A stretch of DNA of 64,000 nt from Gammaproteobacteria bacterium (GTDB taxonomy: Bacteria; Pseudomonadota; Gammaproteobacteria; Acidiferrobacterales; Sulfurifustaceae): contig JACQFZ010000006.1 of assembly GCA_016199745.1 (NCBI GenBank), positions 1-64,000 on the forward strand, given 5' to 3'. Of this stretch, positions 45,163-53,381 are shown one piece after another. The position numbers and the translations under genes are program-made. Positions within the stretch are counted from its first letter, which is position 1. Each line of letters starts with the position of its first letter. The notes beneath the pieces are model-generated. The model worked only from the letters and a program-made list of their open reading frames with translations. It was not told where the DNA came from and did not search any database.

Positions 45163-46203
45163 ATGACACTTACCAACGAAGTTGTCGGAATTGGCATCAG
45201 CTTGTTATGCGCCACTCACTTTGCACTCGCGGATTCGAATGGAAACGGCGACGAAGCAGGTAACGGACGATTCTCGTTCGCGCTTTGGGGCGACCTGCCC
45301 TACGCCAAGAGCAATGATGAAACGAAGATCGCCGCCTTAGTCGCTAGCATGAACGCGCAACACCTAGCCTTCACCGCGTTCGATGGCGACACTAAAGACG
45401 GTAGCTCGCTTTGCACCGACGACGCCATCGGCGCGCAAGCCAGCGCCCGCCTCGACCAGCTCGCAGCACCGACGATCTATGTGCCCAGCGACAATGAATG
45501 GACCGACTGTCACCGCATCAACAACGGCGGCTATAACGCCCTGGAACGCTTGAGCTACATCCGTGCCAACTTATTCAATTCACCGACCAGCTTTGGTCAG
45601 AAAAAAATAACACTCGATCATCAAGGCCCGCTGGGCGGCGCTTACAGTGAAAATACTCGCTGGATCCGCGCCAACATCGTATTCGTCGGCCTGAACGTTC
45701 CCGGTAGCAACAATAATAAAGTCAACGACGGCGCCTGTGTAAGCTCGAAAAGCGTGCGTACCCAAGCCGATTGCGACGCCGATAACGCCGAGTACGCAGA
45801 ACGTAATGCTCGCAACATCGCGTGGCTGCAAGAGGCGTTTGCGATTGCCAAACAACGTCACTCGCCCGGACTAATGATCGTCATGCAAGCCGACCCCGGC
45901 TTCGATCTGCCTGAAACCGAAGCCGTCAATGAGCGCAATTCAGCCGAGGTTAACGGCTACACCGACTTTCTCAACGCTGTCATCGCCCAGACGCAAAGCT
46001 TCGACGGTCAGGTGGTTCTGGCCCACGGCGATACACATTTCTTCAAAATCGACAAGCCGCTCATTCAGCAAGCCGAACTCGTTAAGAATTTCACCCGGGT
46101 TGAAACATTCGGCAGTCCGAATGCGCATTGGGTAAAGGTCACCGTCGCGCCGAAGAGCCGCAACGTGTTTCACTTCGAGCCGGTGATCGTGCCGGAGAAT
46201 TAA
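45163..46203 (+). CDS. Exported calcineurin-like phosphoesterase-type protein
   Basis: The 346-residue protein has a signal peptide (about 1-22, ending FALADS). It follows the metallophosphoesterase layout: FALWGDLPYAK (first Asp), FTAFDGDTKDG (second Asp), VPSDNEWTDC (Asn), and the late VVLAHGDTHFF giving the GHxH-like histidine site. AAGGATCG before ATG 45163 supports the start. Family members of this secreted type are uncharacterised; a phosphatase role is an inference from the metal motifs. Confidence 0.75.
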   Translation: MTLTNEVVGIGISLLCATHFALADSNGNGDEAGNGRFSFALWGDLPYAKSNDETKIAALVASMNAQHLAFTAFDGDTKDGSSLCTDDAIGAQASARLDQLAAPTIYVPSDNEWTDCHRINNGGYNALERLSYIRANLFNSPTSFGQKKITLDHQGPLGGAYSENTRWIRANIVFVGLNVPGSNNNKVNDGACVSSKSVRTQADCDADNAEYAERNARNIAWLQEAFAIAKQRHSPGLMIVMQADPGFDLPETEAVNERNSAEVNGYTDFLNAVIAQTQSFDGQVVLAHGDTHFFKIDKPLIQQAELVKNFTRVETFGSPNAHWVKVTVAPKSRNVFHFEPVIVPEN

Positions 46204-46239
46204 GTTTTTGTAGTAGATGCTGTATTGCCCGGTGCCCAG

Positions 46240-46267
46240 CCCTTCTCCGCGACAACGCGGGGAAGGG
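46240..46267. repeat. Inverted repeat CCCTTCTCCGC / GCGGGGAAGGG
   Basis: Near-perfect 11-bp arms (one T-G pair) with a 6-base loop lie 37 bases after the phosphoesterase stop. There is no T-run, so its function as a terminator is uncertain. Confidence 0.4.
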
Positions 46268-46274
46268 AATAAAG

Positions 46275-46385
46275 GTGATTCTGAAAGGCGGTGTACTGGC
46301 ACCGTTATTGGCAGCGGCACTGTTCACGGCATTCGTGGCGTTGTGGTTTTTGTTGCCGCGTCTGAATAAGGCGGCGGATCGGTAG
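46275..46385 (+). CDS. Possible 36-residue single-helix membrane peptide
   Basis: GTG 46275 opens a short frame VILKGGVLAPLLAAALFTAF followed by VALWFLLPRLNKAADR, one strong hydrophobic helix with a basic end. GGGA lies about 10 bases upstream. It could be a genuine small membrane protein or a relic; only the sequence character supports it. Confidence 0.25.
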   Translation: MILKGGVLAPLLAAALFTAFVALWFLLPRLNKAADR

Positions 46386-46435
46386 CGCTAGTGCACGGTT
46401 TTGTCGTCTTTGGCGATACGATTTTTTGAACTATC

Positions 46436-47179
46436 TCACTCTAAATATTCTACGTTCCACCGCAGGTACAGTGCATACGCCGCCGCCTTCATGGCGTATT
46501 TGTCGGCGTAGTCTTTGGGATCCAGTACGTCGTATACGTAAAAATTGACGCGATTATTTACCGTGGTCGACATGTGCCAGATTTTCTGTGGCAGCGTATC
46601 GACCGACGGCCATTCGAAATCCTCTTGCGCTTCACAATGAACAAACACCGGCAGAATCGGCGTGCCGGTGCGAATCGACACTTCGAACGCGCCGGACTTG
46701 AACTGGCTGTAGAGCCGCCGACCCTTACAGCCGCCCTCCGGGTACAACGCAATGTTGCAGCCGGCGTTGACCGTGTTGACCATTGTCTGGATCGACAAGC
46801 GACGCGACGTCGGGTCGTCGCGATCGACATATAACGTTCCGCCGAGGCGGGTGATGCGGCCGGCGATAAACCAGTCTTTCACCTGCCGCTTGGCCAGCGA
46901 CAACACGTTGAACAACGCCGGGATACCGATGTCTTCCAACGCTCCCGGGTGATTCGCGATCAAAATAAACCGCGCGGGTAGGTCCTTGAGATTTTTCTGA
47001 TGTAGTCGCAAATCGACATCGAGCGCGCGCACGAACGCACGGCACCAGGCGCGGAACAACCAAACCACCGGACGTGTACCACGTACCGGTAGCCATGACA
47101 GTAGATACATCAGTGCGGTGAATACAATGAAGTCGACCCAACCGACGATCTTTCGCAAAAGACGCAGCAACAGCAACAT
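46436..47179 (-). CDS. PlsC-type lysophospholipid acyltransferase
   Basis: The 247-residue protein has an N-terminal membrane anchor and the acyltransferase motifs NHPGALEDI (HX4D, about 76-84) and YPEGG (the third PlsC block). These enzymes acylate lysophosphatidic acid or related lipids at the membrane. It is the last gene of a leftward group DUF393 / saccharopine-DH-DUF4166 / acyltransferase, 44 bases after the second gene, so a lipid-related role for the group is plausible. Confidence 0.85.
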   Translation of the reverse strand: MLLLLRLLRKIVGWVDFIVFTALMYLLSWLPVRGTRPVVWLFRAWCRAFVRALDVDLRLHQKNLKDLPARFILIANHPGALEDIGIPALFNVLSLAKRQVKDWFIAGRITRLGGTLYVDRDDPTSRRLSIQTMVNTVNAGCNIALYPEGGCKGRRLYSQFKSGAFEVSIRTGTPILPVFVHCEAQEDFEWPSVDTLPQKIWHMSTTVNNRVNFYVYDVLDPKDYADKYAMKAAAYALYLRWNVEYLE

Positions 47180-47223
47180 AGTTATTATCCCGTCAGAGAA
47201 ATGACATTAAGGCGCAGTGCTTC

Positions 47224-48936
47224 TCACTTCACATGCACTGACTCAGCGGCGGCCGTTGCTTGCGCCGAAGGAACGAGCCAACCGCGATAACGCACAATGA
47301 GCCCGGTCCACACATGCGCGATTTCGACATGGAAGTTGAATCGGCCGTTCTCGACGAATTCATAAGACCGCCCGGTCGGCGCTAACGCCGGCGGCAATGG
47401 AAATCCGAACACGCTCCAACGCCGGACGACAAGATTGAGTCTGTTCGCCTCGACGACCAACGCTAAGCCGAAACTGAAAGGACCGAACTTTTCGCAGATG
47501 AGCCTCTCGGAACGACCTGTGCCTTCTGTTTGCAAACTGAAAAATGATTTTCCGGCAAAGGTTCGGCGCCAAACTTCGCCGCCTTTCTTGCATTCAAAGA
47601 TGACTCTAGCAGGAACGTTCTGTCCGTCATTGGGAAAACCGATCAACGCACCCACGAGCCGCGAAAACGCACCGCGTCCGCGTTCTACAGTGGCAACACC
47701 TTCTGCTTCTAAGCCGTCGGTGCACTGATGCATCAGCCGTATCGGCCCCGGCAACGACGCCCAAGCATCGCCCAGAGCTCGCTGATACAACGGTAATCGC
47801 TGTGCCCCGAGCCGCTGCTCGCGCTGACCGGGATAAATCGTTCGGCGACTGAAAAGAGCTTCATAGTCTTCGAGCTCCAGCTCTTTCGTCGCCGGCCGTG
47901 CGCCACTGACCGGCGCCGTTCCGGCCAACGATCGGCGGATGATCGCCTCGATAGCCATCGACGGAATGAGCGGACCATCGTTGCCTTCGGCCAACAAATG
48001 CCATGAACGCTCGACACGATTTCCACCGCGATCGACGCCTTCGACCGAAACGAACATACCGCCGCGATGCTCGCCCCAACGGACGACGTTAATGACGCGG
48101 TAAAACAGCGAGGCGAACGGTGTCAGCGACGGCAAAAGTTTTAAACGCACCAACCACGCCAATCCATTCAGCATTCGCTGCAGGATTTCCGGAACTGGAC
48201 CCGCTCCCATCCAAATCGAATCTAACTCTGGCCATAAGTCCGGCAATGTCTGCAGATCTGGAACATCGACCAACGAGAAACGGATATTTCGTAACGGCAA
48301 ACGTCCCGGCGGTGCGATCGTGTAGCGCATCGTCTCGGTGAGCGCATAACCTCGCGCCTTGCGGCCACCGCGGACCAACGTCACCGGCTGACCGGAATAA
48401 CTAGCGATCGCGCGAATGACGTTTAAGCCAACGCCGGCATACGGCGACGGCGCGATTCCGCTCTTGATCGCGGTGACGCGTATCATGTCATGCGACAACC
48501 GTCGCACGACTGCCGCCGTTAATACCGGAAAGCTGCTGACGCCCGACAACACATAAACATTTCGTGTTTTGGCCGCTGTGTCGAATTGAGAAATGCCTTT
48601 GACGAAATCGGACCCGTCCGCCAAATCAAGGTAGTGAATCTTAAGCGCGAGACACGCCTGCACGACGCGATAGGGATGATCGCCGTACGATTGGAAAGGC
48701 CCGGTGGCATCGACCACTACATCCGGCTTGATCGCTGCAAGCTGGCGGTCGATATCGCCATCGCGCTCGAACGACAACGCGATCTTGTGCGCGCCGGACG
48801 GCAGACTGTTGCAGAATGTCTTGGCCTTTTGCGCCGAGCGACCGGCAATGAACAGCGTCAGCCGCGGCTCATCCGCGAGGAGCTGCGCCAGGCGCCCGCC
48901 GAAGGTGCCGTAACCGCCGAGAATGAGAATACGCAA
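47224..48936 (-). CDS. Saccharopine dehydrogenase-like NAD(P)-binding protein fused to DUF4166
   Basis: The 570-residue protein opens with a Rossmann loop MRILILGGYGTFGGRLA and the saccharopine dehydrogenase-like continuation (VVDATGPFQSYGDHPYRVVQ). From about residue 375 on it is DUF4166 (ALGDAWASLPGPIRLMHQ, FPNDGQNVPARVIFECKKGG). The combination is a known but uncharacterised architecture. It is 11 bases downstream of the DUF393 gene and clearly co-transcribed with it. Confidence 0.85.
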   Translation of the reverse strand: MRILILGGYGTFGGRLAQLLADEPRLTLFIAGRSAQKAKTFCNSLPSGAHKIALSFERDGDIDRQLAAIKPDVVVDATGPFQSYGDHPYRVVQACLALKIHYLDLADGSDFVKGISQFDTAAKTRNVYVLSGVSSFPVLTAAVVRRLSHDMIRVTAIKSGIAPSPYAGVGLNVIRAIASYSGQPVTLVRGGRKARGYALTETMRYTIAPPGRLPLRNIRFSLVDVPDLQTLPDLWPELDSIWMGAGPVPEILQRMLNGLAWLVRLKLLPSLTPFASLFYRVINVVRWGEHRGGMFVSVEGVDRGGNRVERSWHLLAEGNDGPLIPSMAIEAIIRRSLAGTAPVSGARPATKELELEDYEALFSRRTIYPGQREQRLGAQRLPLYQRALGDAWASLPGPIRLMHQCTDGLEAEGVATVERGRGAFSRLVGALIGFPNDGQNVPARVIFECKKGGEVWRRTFAGKSFFSLQTEGTGRSERLICEKFGPFSFGLALVVEANRLNLVVRRWSVFGFPLPPALAPTGRSYEFVENGRFNFHVEIAHVWTGLIVRYRGWLVPSAQATAAAESVHVK

Positions 48937-48947
48937 TGGCGTAGCCC

Positions 48948-49397
48948 TTATCGCAAGAACCGATCTTCGTGACCAGGCTCAACGAGATAGCACGTTGTCC
49001 TACGCCCAAAAAGACGCAACCGATTTCGCGCGATGAAGGCATAAAGCCGGTCTCGTATCGCTAACGGCAAAATTCGCAACATACCCGTGAGCGACCACGG
49101 AAAGCCGAGCGCCTGCGCCATGCGAATCGAGCCTTCCGATTTAAACCAAGCGAGACCATCGGCAATGAGAATATTCGTCTCGTAATCTTCCGGATCGAGT
49201 CCATAGTGCAGGTAAATGGCGCGGCCGAGCACCGACTGTGCCGGCAACAACCGAAAGAGTTTTTTTCGGTCATGACACAATACGAAGCGCGCCCAACCGG
49301 AACAAAGCGCGCAATAGCCGTCGAAAACGATAAGGGGACGATCGTCTGGGAAATCGGGTACGGCGGAATCTGTTCGATAGCTATAGGCGCCGTGCAT
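48948..49397 (-). CDS. DCC-family (DUF393) thiol protein
   Basis: The 149-residue protein has the DxxCxxC motif in FDGYCALCSGWARFV (about 25-39), a thioredoxin-like arrangement of unknown substrate. It is the first gene of the three-gene group. ATG 49397 has no ribosome site and is preceded closely by TACATT and TATAAA, so a leaderless message or a later start is possible. Confidence 0.83.
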   Translation of the reverse strand: MHGAYSYRTDSAVPDFPDDRPLIVFDGYCALCSGWARFVLCHDRKKLFRLLPAQSVLGRAIYLHYGLDPEDYETNILIADGLAWFKSEGSIRMAQALGFPWSLTGMLRILPLAIRDRLYAFIARNRLRLFGRRTTCYLVEPGHEDRFLR

Positions 49398-49488
49398 TTT
49401 TATAATGTAGCCTGCTTGGGATCGTTTCTTCTGGCTATTTTTAGATTCACTCTAGGCCATCGCTGGCCGCACGAACATCCAACTACTT

Positions 49489-50388
49489 TTAACTTACATA
49501 CGTCGTCATGATCTGTTCGATCCACGCCATAAACAGCTGCACCCGTCGTGCCACGTTCCGACGATGTGGATATACCAGCGACACGGGCATCGGCTCAGCG
49601 CGATACTTCGGAAGAATTTCAATCAGGCGACGATCTTTAAGATGGGATTTCACGCCGACGGACGGAACTTGGATGATTCCAAGTTCCGCTAAACAACCGG
49701 CAAGATAGGCGTCGCTGTTGTTGACCGTTACCACCCCTTGCATCTCGACGGTCGCATAGCGTTGACCATCGAAGTGCTCAAAGCCATCGGGTTTTGTGCC
49801 AAGGATAGGAACGTAGTGAATCAGTCGATGATTTTCGAGATCACCGAGCTTTCGCGGCCGACCGTATTGCTTGAGATATTTTGGGCTCGCGCAGTTGATA
49901 ATCGTGAATTGTCCCAACCGCTTCGCAATCAATCCAGAATCGGCAAGTTTGCCGACGCGGATCACGCAGTCGAAACCTTCATGGACCAAGTCCACCCGCC
50001 GATCGATGGAACTCAGCTCGACCTCGATACCCGGATGCCTTGCGAGAAACTCGGGCAATTTTGGAATGACTAGATTCTTGGCGATGCCGCTCGACATATC
50101 GACGCGAATCCGGCCGGTCACATGCGCCGCGCCGCGTTGAAACATCGACTCTATGTCGCCGACATCGGCGAGTAAATCACGGCAGCGTTCGTAGAACGCC
50201 ATTCCATCCTGTGTTGTTTGTACCTTGCGCGTCGTTCGGTGCAGCAGGCGCGCACCCAGCTGCGCTTCGAGTTGTTGCACAGCTGTCGACACGTTCGCCT
50301 TCGGCATGCCGAGCACTTCGGCGGCACGTGTGAAACTCGCGAGTTCGGCGACCTGCACGAAGATCCGCATCGCATCCAATCTATCCAT
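49489..50388 (-). CDS. LysR-family transcriptional regulator
   Basis: The 299-residue protein starts MDRLDAMRIFVQVAELASFT with helix-turn-helix RAAEVLGMPKANVSTAVQQLE, typical of the LysR subgroup that often represses a divergent short-chain dehydrogenase. AGGGGGG before ATG 50388 decides the start. The gene is divergent from the SDR gene at 50508 with a 119-base spacer. Confidence 0.9.
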   Translation of the reverse strand: MDRLDAMRIFVQVAELASFTRAAEVLGMPKANVSTAVQQLEAQLGARLLHRTTRKVQTTQDGMAFYERCRDLLADVGDIESMFQRGAAHVTGRIRVDMSSGIAKNLVIPKLPEFLARHPGIEVELSSIDRRVDLVHEGFDCVIRVGKLADSGLIAKRLGQFTIINCASPKYLKQYGRPRKLGDLENHRLIHYVPILGTKPDGFEHFDGQRYATVEMQGVVTVNNSDAYLAGCLAELGIIQVPSVGVKSHLKDRRLIEILPKYRAEPMPVSLVYPHRRNVARRVQLFMAWIEQIMTTYVS

Positions 50389-50507
50389 GCGCCCCCCTGA
50401 TTGTTCGTAATCGCTGAACAGTGTTATCAGAAATGGCCGGTTTATCCAAGCGCTCGAAATCGTCATCCTGGCCTCGTCAACTGACTTAACGAACTAGAGG
50501 AGGCTCT

Positions 50508-51260
50508 ATGAAAATCGCGATCGTGACCGGCGCTAGCCGCGGACTGGGCAAGAACACGGCGTTAACGTTGGCGCAGAAGGGTATCAGTGTAATTCTGACG
50601 TACCATCGCAAACGCGAAGAAGCCGATGAAGCCGTATCGTTGATCGAGCAACACGGCGTAAAAGCGGTGGCGGTACAACTCGACGTTTCTCGGAGCGAAT
50701 CGTTCGCGGCGTTCGCCGCCGACGTTAAACGCATCCTGAAAGAAAAATGGAATCGCGACAGTTTTGATTTTCTCGTCAACAACGCCGGCATCGGTATCCA
50801 TGCCGCCATGGCCGAAACTACGGAACAGCAGTTCGACCAGCTGGTGAACATTCATCTCAAAGGCGTTTTCTTCCTCACGCAACGGCTGCTGCCATTGCTG
50901 GCCGACGGCGGCCGCATTGTCAATATTTCCACCGGCCTAACCCGCTTCGCGTTACCCGGTTATGCCGCCTACGCCGCGATCAAGGGCGCGGTCGAGGTAT
51001 TGACGAAATATTTAGCCAAAGAGCTCGGCGCACGCGGTATTGCCGTCAACGTCGTTGCACCCGGCGCGATTGAAACCGATTTCGGCGGCGGCGCCGTGCG
51101 CGACAACGAACAACTTAACCACTTTCTCGCTGCGCAAACCGCTCTCGGCCGCGTCGGTGTTCCGGACGATATCGGCGGCGTTATCGCCTCGCTTTTTTCG
51201 GAAGACAGCCGCTGGATCAACGCCCAGCGAATCGAGGCGTCGGGCGGGATGTTTTTGTAA
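50508..51260 (+). CDS. Short-chain dehydrogenase/reductase
   Basis: The 250-residue classical SDR has TGASRGLG (7-14), NNAG (91-94), Ser141 and YAAIK (Tyr155, Lys159), the complete active site. AGGAGG before the ATG is a strong ribosome site. A ketoreductase or alcohol dehydrogenase function with NAD(P) is expected; the substrate is unknown. A divergent LysR gene probably controls it. Confidence 0.92.
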   Translation: MKIAIVTGASRGLGKNTALTLAQKGISVILTYHRKREEADEAVSLIEQHGVKAVAVQLDVSRSESFAAFAADVKRILKEKWNRDSFDFLVNNAGIGIHAAMAETTEQQFDQLVNIHLKGVFFLTQRLLPLLADGGRIVNISTGLTRFALPGYAAYAAIKGAVEVLTKYLAKELGARGIAVNVVAPGAIETDFGGGAVRDNEQLNHFLAAQTALGRVGVPDDIGGVIASLFSEDSRWINAQRIEASGGMFL

Positions 51261-51276
51261 GCAACGGACCGAGGCC

Positions 51277-51293
51277 AATGGCACTGCCTTAAC
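51277..51293. repeat. Solo left end of the MITE-like family
   Basis: AATGGCACTGCCTTAAC differs from the family left end AATGGCACTTACTTAAC at two bases. A CTCTCCCCC / GGAGGCGAG-type stretch follows as in the family interior, but no right end is found. It lies just after the SDR stop codon; 51294-51425 contains no gene. Confidence 0.4.
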
Positions 51294-51425
51294 AACTTTC
51301 GAGTGGCGCTATTGCCTCTTATCCTCTCTCCCCCGGAGGCGAGGGCTAGGGTATATAAACCGTCGATACGGTGCTCCGCACGTCGTCGTACGTAGTGCCG
51401 GGTCTACGGTCACGCAGCACCAGTT

Positions 51426-51977
51426 TTAGAGTTTATTTTTATAAACCAGGCGATTGCGTCCCGCGGCCTTTGCCGCTTTAAGAGCTCGCTCCGCTGTCGC
51501 CATCAGATGCTTGCCGCGCCGGGCGACGGCAATCTGTGCAAACTGCGACGCATTGAAAGTGACTACTCCCATGCAAGCTTCCATATGTAGTTGTGCCAAG
51601 CTCTTTTGAATCCGGGCAGCGACGATTTGCACGCCGACGCTATCGGTCTCCGGCAGAATCGCCAAGAACTTGGTGCCTTCATAATGCCGCGAGCTGTCCA
51701 TCGCGCGGAGCTTGGCACGCAGGTCAATGGCAAACGCGCGCAGCAGCTTGTCTTTAGATGCCCCTATTCTGGCATCGTCATAATCCAGCTCGAGCAGAAT
51801 TACCGAAAGCGCGTTCGCACTACGGCGAGGCATCGGCGCCGTGGACGCGGTTGATGGCGTGCGACGGCGGCGGTGGGTGAGCACCCTGAGCGCATCGTCG
51901 ATGCGAGCGCGGTCACGTGCCTTGGTGAAGGGCCGCCCCATCGCGCGTACAAGATAGGCGGCGAATTGTCCGAACAT
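51426..51977 (-). CDS. Degenerate GGDEF-domain protein
   Basis: The 183-residue protein has the frame of a GGDEF domain (SVILLELDYDDARIGASKDKL, later AERALKAAKAAGRNRLVYKN) but the signature is YEGTKF where GGDEF should be. It therefore cannot be an active diguanylate cyclase; it may bind nucleotide or be a relic kept in frame. The N-terminus (1-50) is basic and of low complexity. It has an intact frame and a plausible ribosome site (GGAGGGG). Confidence 0.7.
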   Translation of the reverse strand: MFGQFAAYLVRAMGRPFTKARDRARIDDALRVLTHRRRRTPSTASTAPMPRRSANALSVILLELDYDDARIGASKDKLLRAFAIDLRAKLRAMDSSRHYEGTKFLAILPETDSVGVQIVAARIQKSLAQLHMEACMGVVTFNASQFAQIAVARRGKHLMATAERALKAAKAAGRNRLVYKNKL

Positions 51978-52087
51978 ATCCCCCTCCGGAATCGAATACT
52001 CTAGCTAGAAGTATAGGCAGGTATCCCGATTGATAGAATTTTCTATTGTTTTAACGCGATTGGCTTGCTGCACTCTCTATTTTTAAA

Positions 52088-53041
52088 TCACTCCGGCCCT
52101 AGTTCACTCATATCAGACTCGATTTCCCGCGGTCGTTCTAATAACGATCTATCCCAACCGCCTAAGTTTGCGGCCGCTTCGTACGTACTTTGCATGAACT
52201 CAAGCAATAACGTCTCCGGCGAGCGTGCGTTGCGCACGTCGTCGTACGGCAATACATATTGATGAGTGGCGGCGTGATAGAACGCCGCTACCGGCCGAAC
52301 CGTCGCCGACGAAAAGCCGGCGGGTTCGGGATAAACGTTCGCGTAAAAAAGCGGAAACGAGGCAACGCTCCCGCCTGGCCAGAATCCACAACCACTGACT
52401 TCATGCGAATACGCCTCATGCGCAAACCGATCCGGCAGGTTCGTTAGACCACCCGGATGCAACGGCGCGCGCTTGCCCGAAAAGCGTGTGGTGGTGAGAT
52501 CAAAGCTACCCCAGAAGAAATGTACCGGGCTCGCCTTACCGACGAAGCGCGCCCGAAACTTTTGTAAGACACATGCCGACTGCGCGACGATGCGCCACCA
52601 GCACGCAACGACCTCGGGATCGTAGGCCGCGTGCACCTCGTCTTTGTCAAACGGAATCGCGTCTTTAATCTCGTTCGGCTTCATGTGAATACGAACCGCA
52701 AGACCGAGCGCTTCGAGCGTTTGCATGAGCTCATCATAAAAATCGGCGACCGAGCGCGCCTTGAGCGTCATCGTCGCATCAGCGCCGTCGCTCGATCGGA
52801 TGAGCAGATGGTGGTCGACGAAATCGAAATCGATTTGGAATAGCGCGGCACCGTGTGGCATCAACGATGTCGTCAGACCACGTGCGGTTAGATCGAGTGT
52901 GGCCTGCCACGAATGATTAAGTGCCGGCACATGTCGTAGGCGAATCTTGCCGACGATTTGCGTCCAGCGATGGAGCGTCTCGCGGGTGTCGTTCCATTCT
53001 GCGAATGGCAGACTCGGCCACGGTGCATCTGCAGAAGACAT
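52088..53041 (-). CDS. DUF5996 family protein
   Basis: The 317-residue cytoplasmic protein has the family start WPSLPFAEWNDTRETLHRWT and conserved HFFWGSFDLTTTRFSGKRAP and SHEVSGCGFWPGG. No catalytic motif is established for this family. The gene is followed leftward by the degenerate GGDEF gene and preceded by a MITE-like element. Confidence 0.85.
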   Translation of the reverse strand: MSSADAPWPSLPFAEWNDTRETLHRWTQIVGKIRLRHVPALNHSWQATLDLTARGLTTSLMPHGAALFQIDFDFVDHHLLIRSSDGADATMTLKARSVADFYDELMQTLEALGLAVRIHMKPNEIKDAIPFDKDEVHAAYDPEVVACWWRIVAQSACVLQKFRARFVGKASPVHFFWGSFDLTTTRFSGKRAPLHPGGLTNLPDRFAHEAYSHEVSGCGFWPGGSVASFPLFYANVYPEPAGFSSATVRPVAAFYHAATHQYVLPYDDVRNARSPETLLLEFMQSTYEAAANLGGWDRSLLERPREIESDMSELGPE

Positions 53042-53139
53042 GTTTTCTAGATAGATGGATGTGGTCTCGCAGACTAGCGCGCCGATTTGGGGCGCGCTAG
53101 AGGCAAAAGCACGCGGCTGCGGCTAAAGTGTCAGAGTGG

Positions 53140-53343
53140 AATGACACTTACTTAACTCGACTGTGTTACTAAACTGACCGACCCCGAACTTATTAGCAGG
53201 TCCCTTCCCCTTCAGGGGGAAGGACAGGATGGGGGTGGGTTGTGATCGCTACTGCAAAAAAACCCGCCCCACCCCGCCCTCCCCCTGCGGGGGAGGGAGT
53301 GGCGGTTGATACGTTTTGGTTTTTGCTTTAAGTAAGTCCCATT
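53140..53343. mobile_element. MITE-like element, copy 3
   Basis: The left end AATGACACTTACTTAACTCG and the internal CCGAACTTATTAGCAGGTCC match copies 1 and 2; the right end reads TTTAAGTAAGTCCCATT. Interior hairpins CCTTCCCC / GGGGGAAGG and CCCTCCCCC / GGGGGAGGG are present. Flanking sequence GAGTGGAAT on the left and ATTCCACCC on the right extends the terminal inverted repeat; no direct repeat is seen. It fills the gap between the DUF5996 and glycoside hydrolase-like genes. Confidence 0.72.
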
Positions 53344-53381
53344 GCATTCCACCCTCTTCTATCCAGTCGCCGACAACAACT

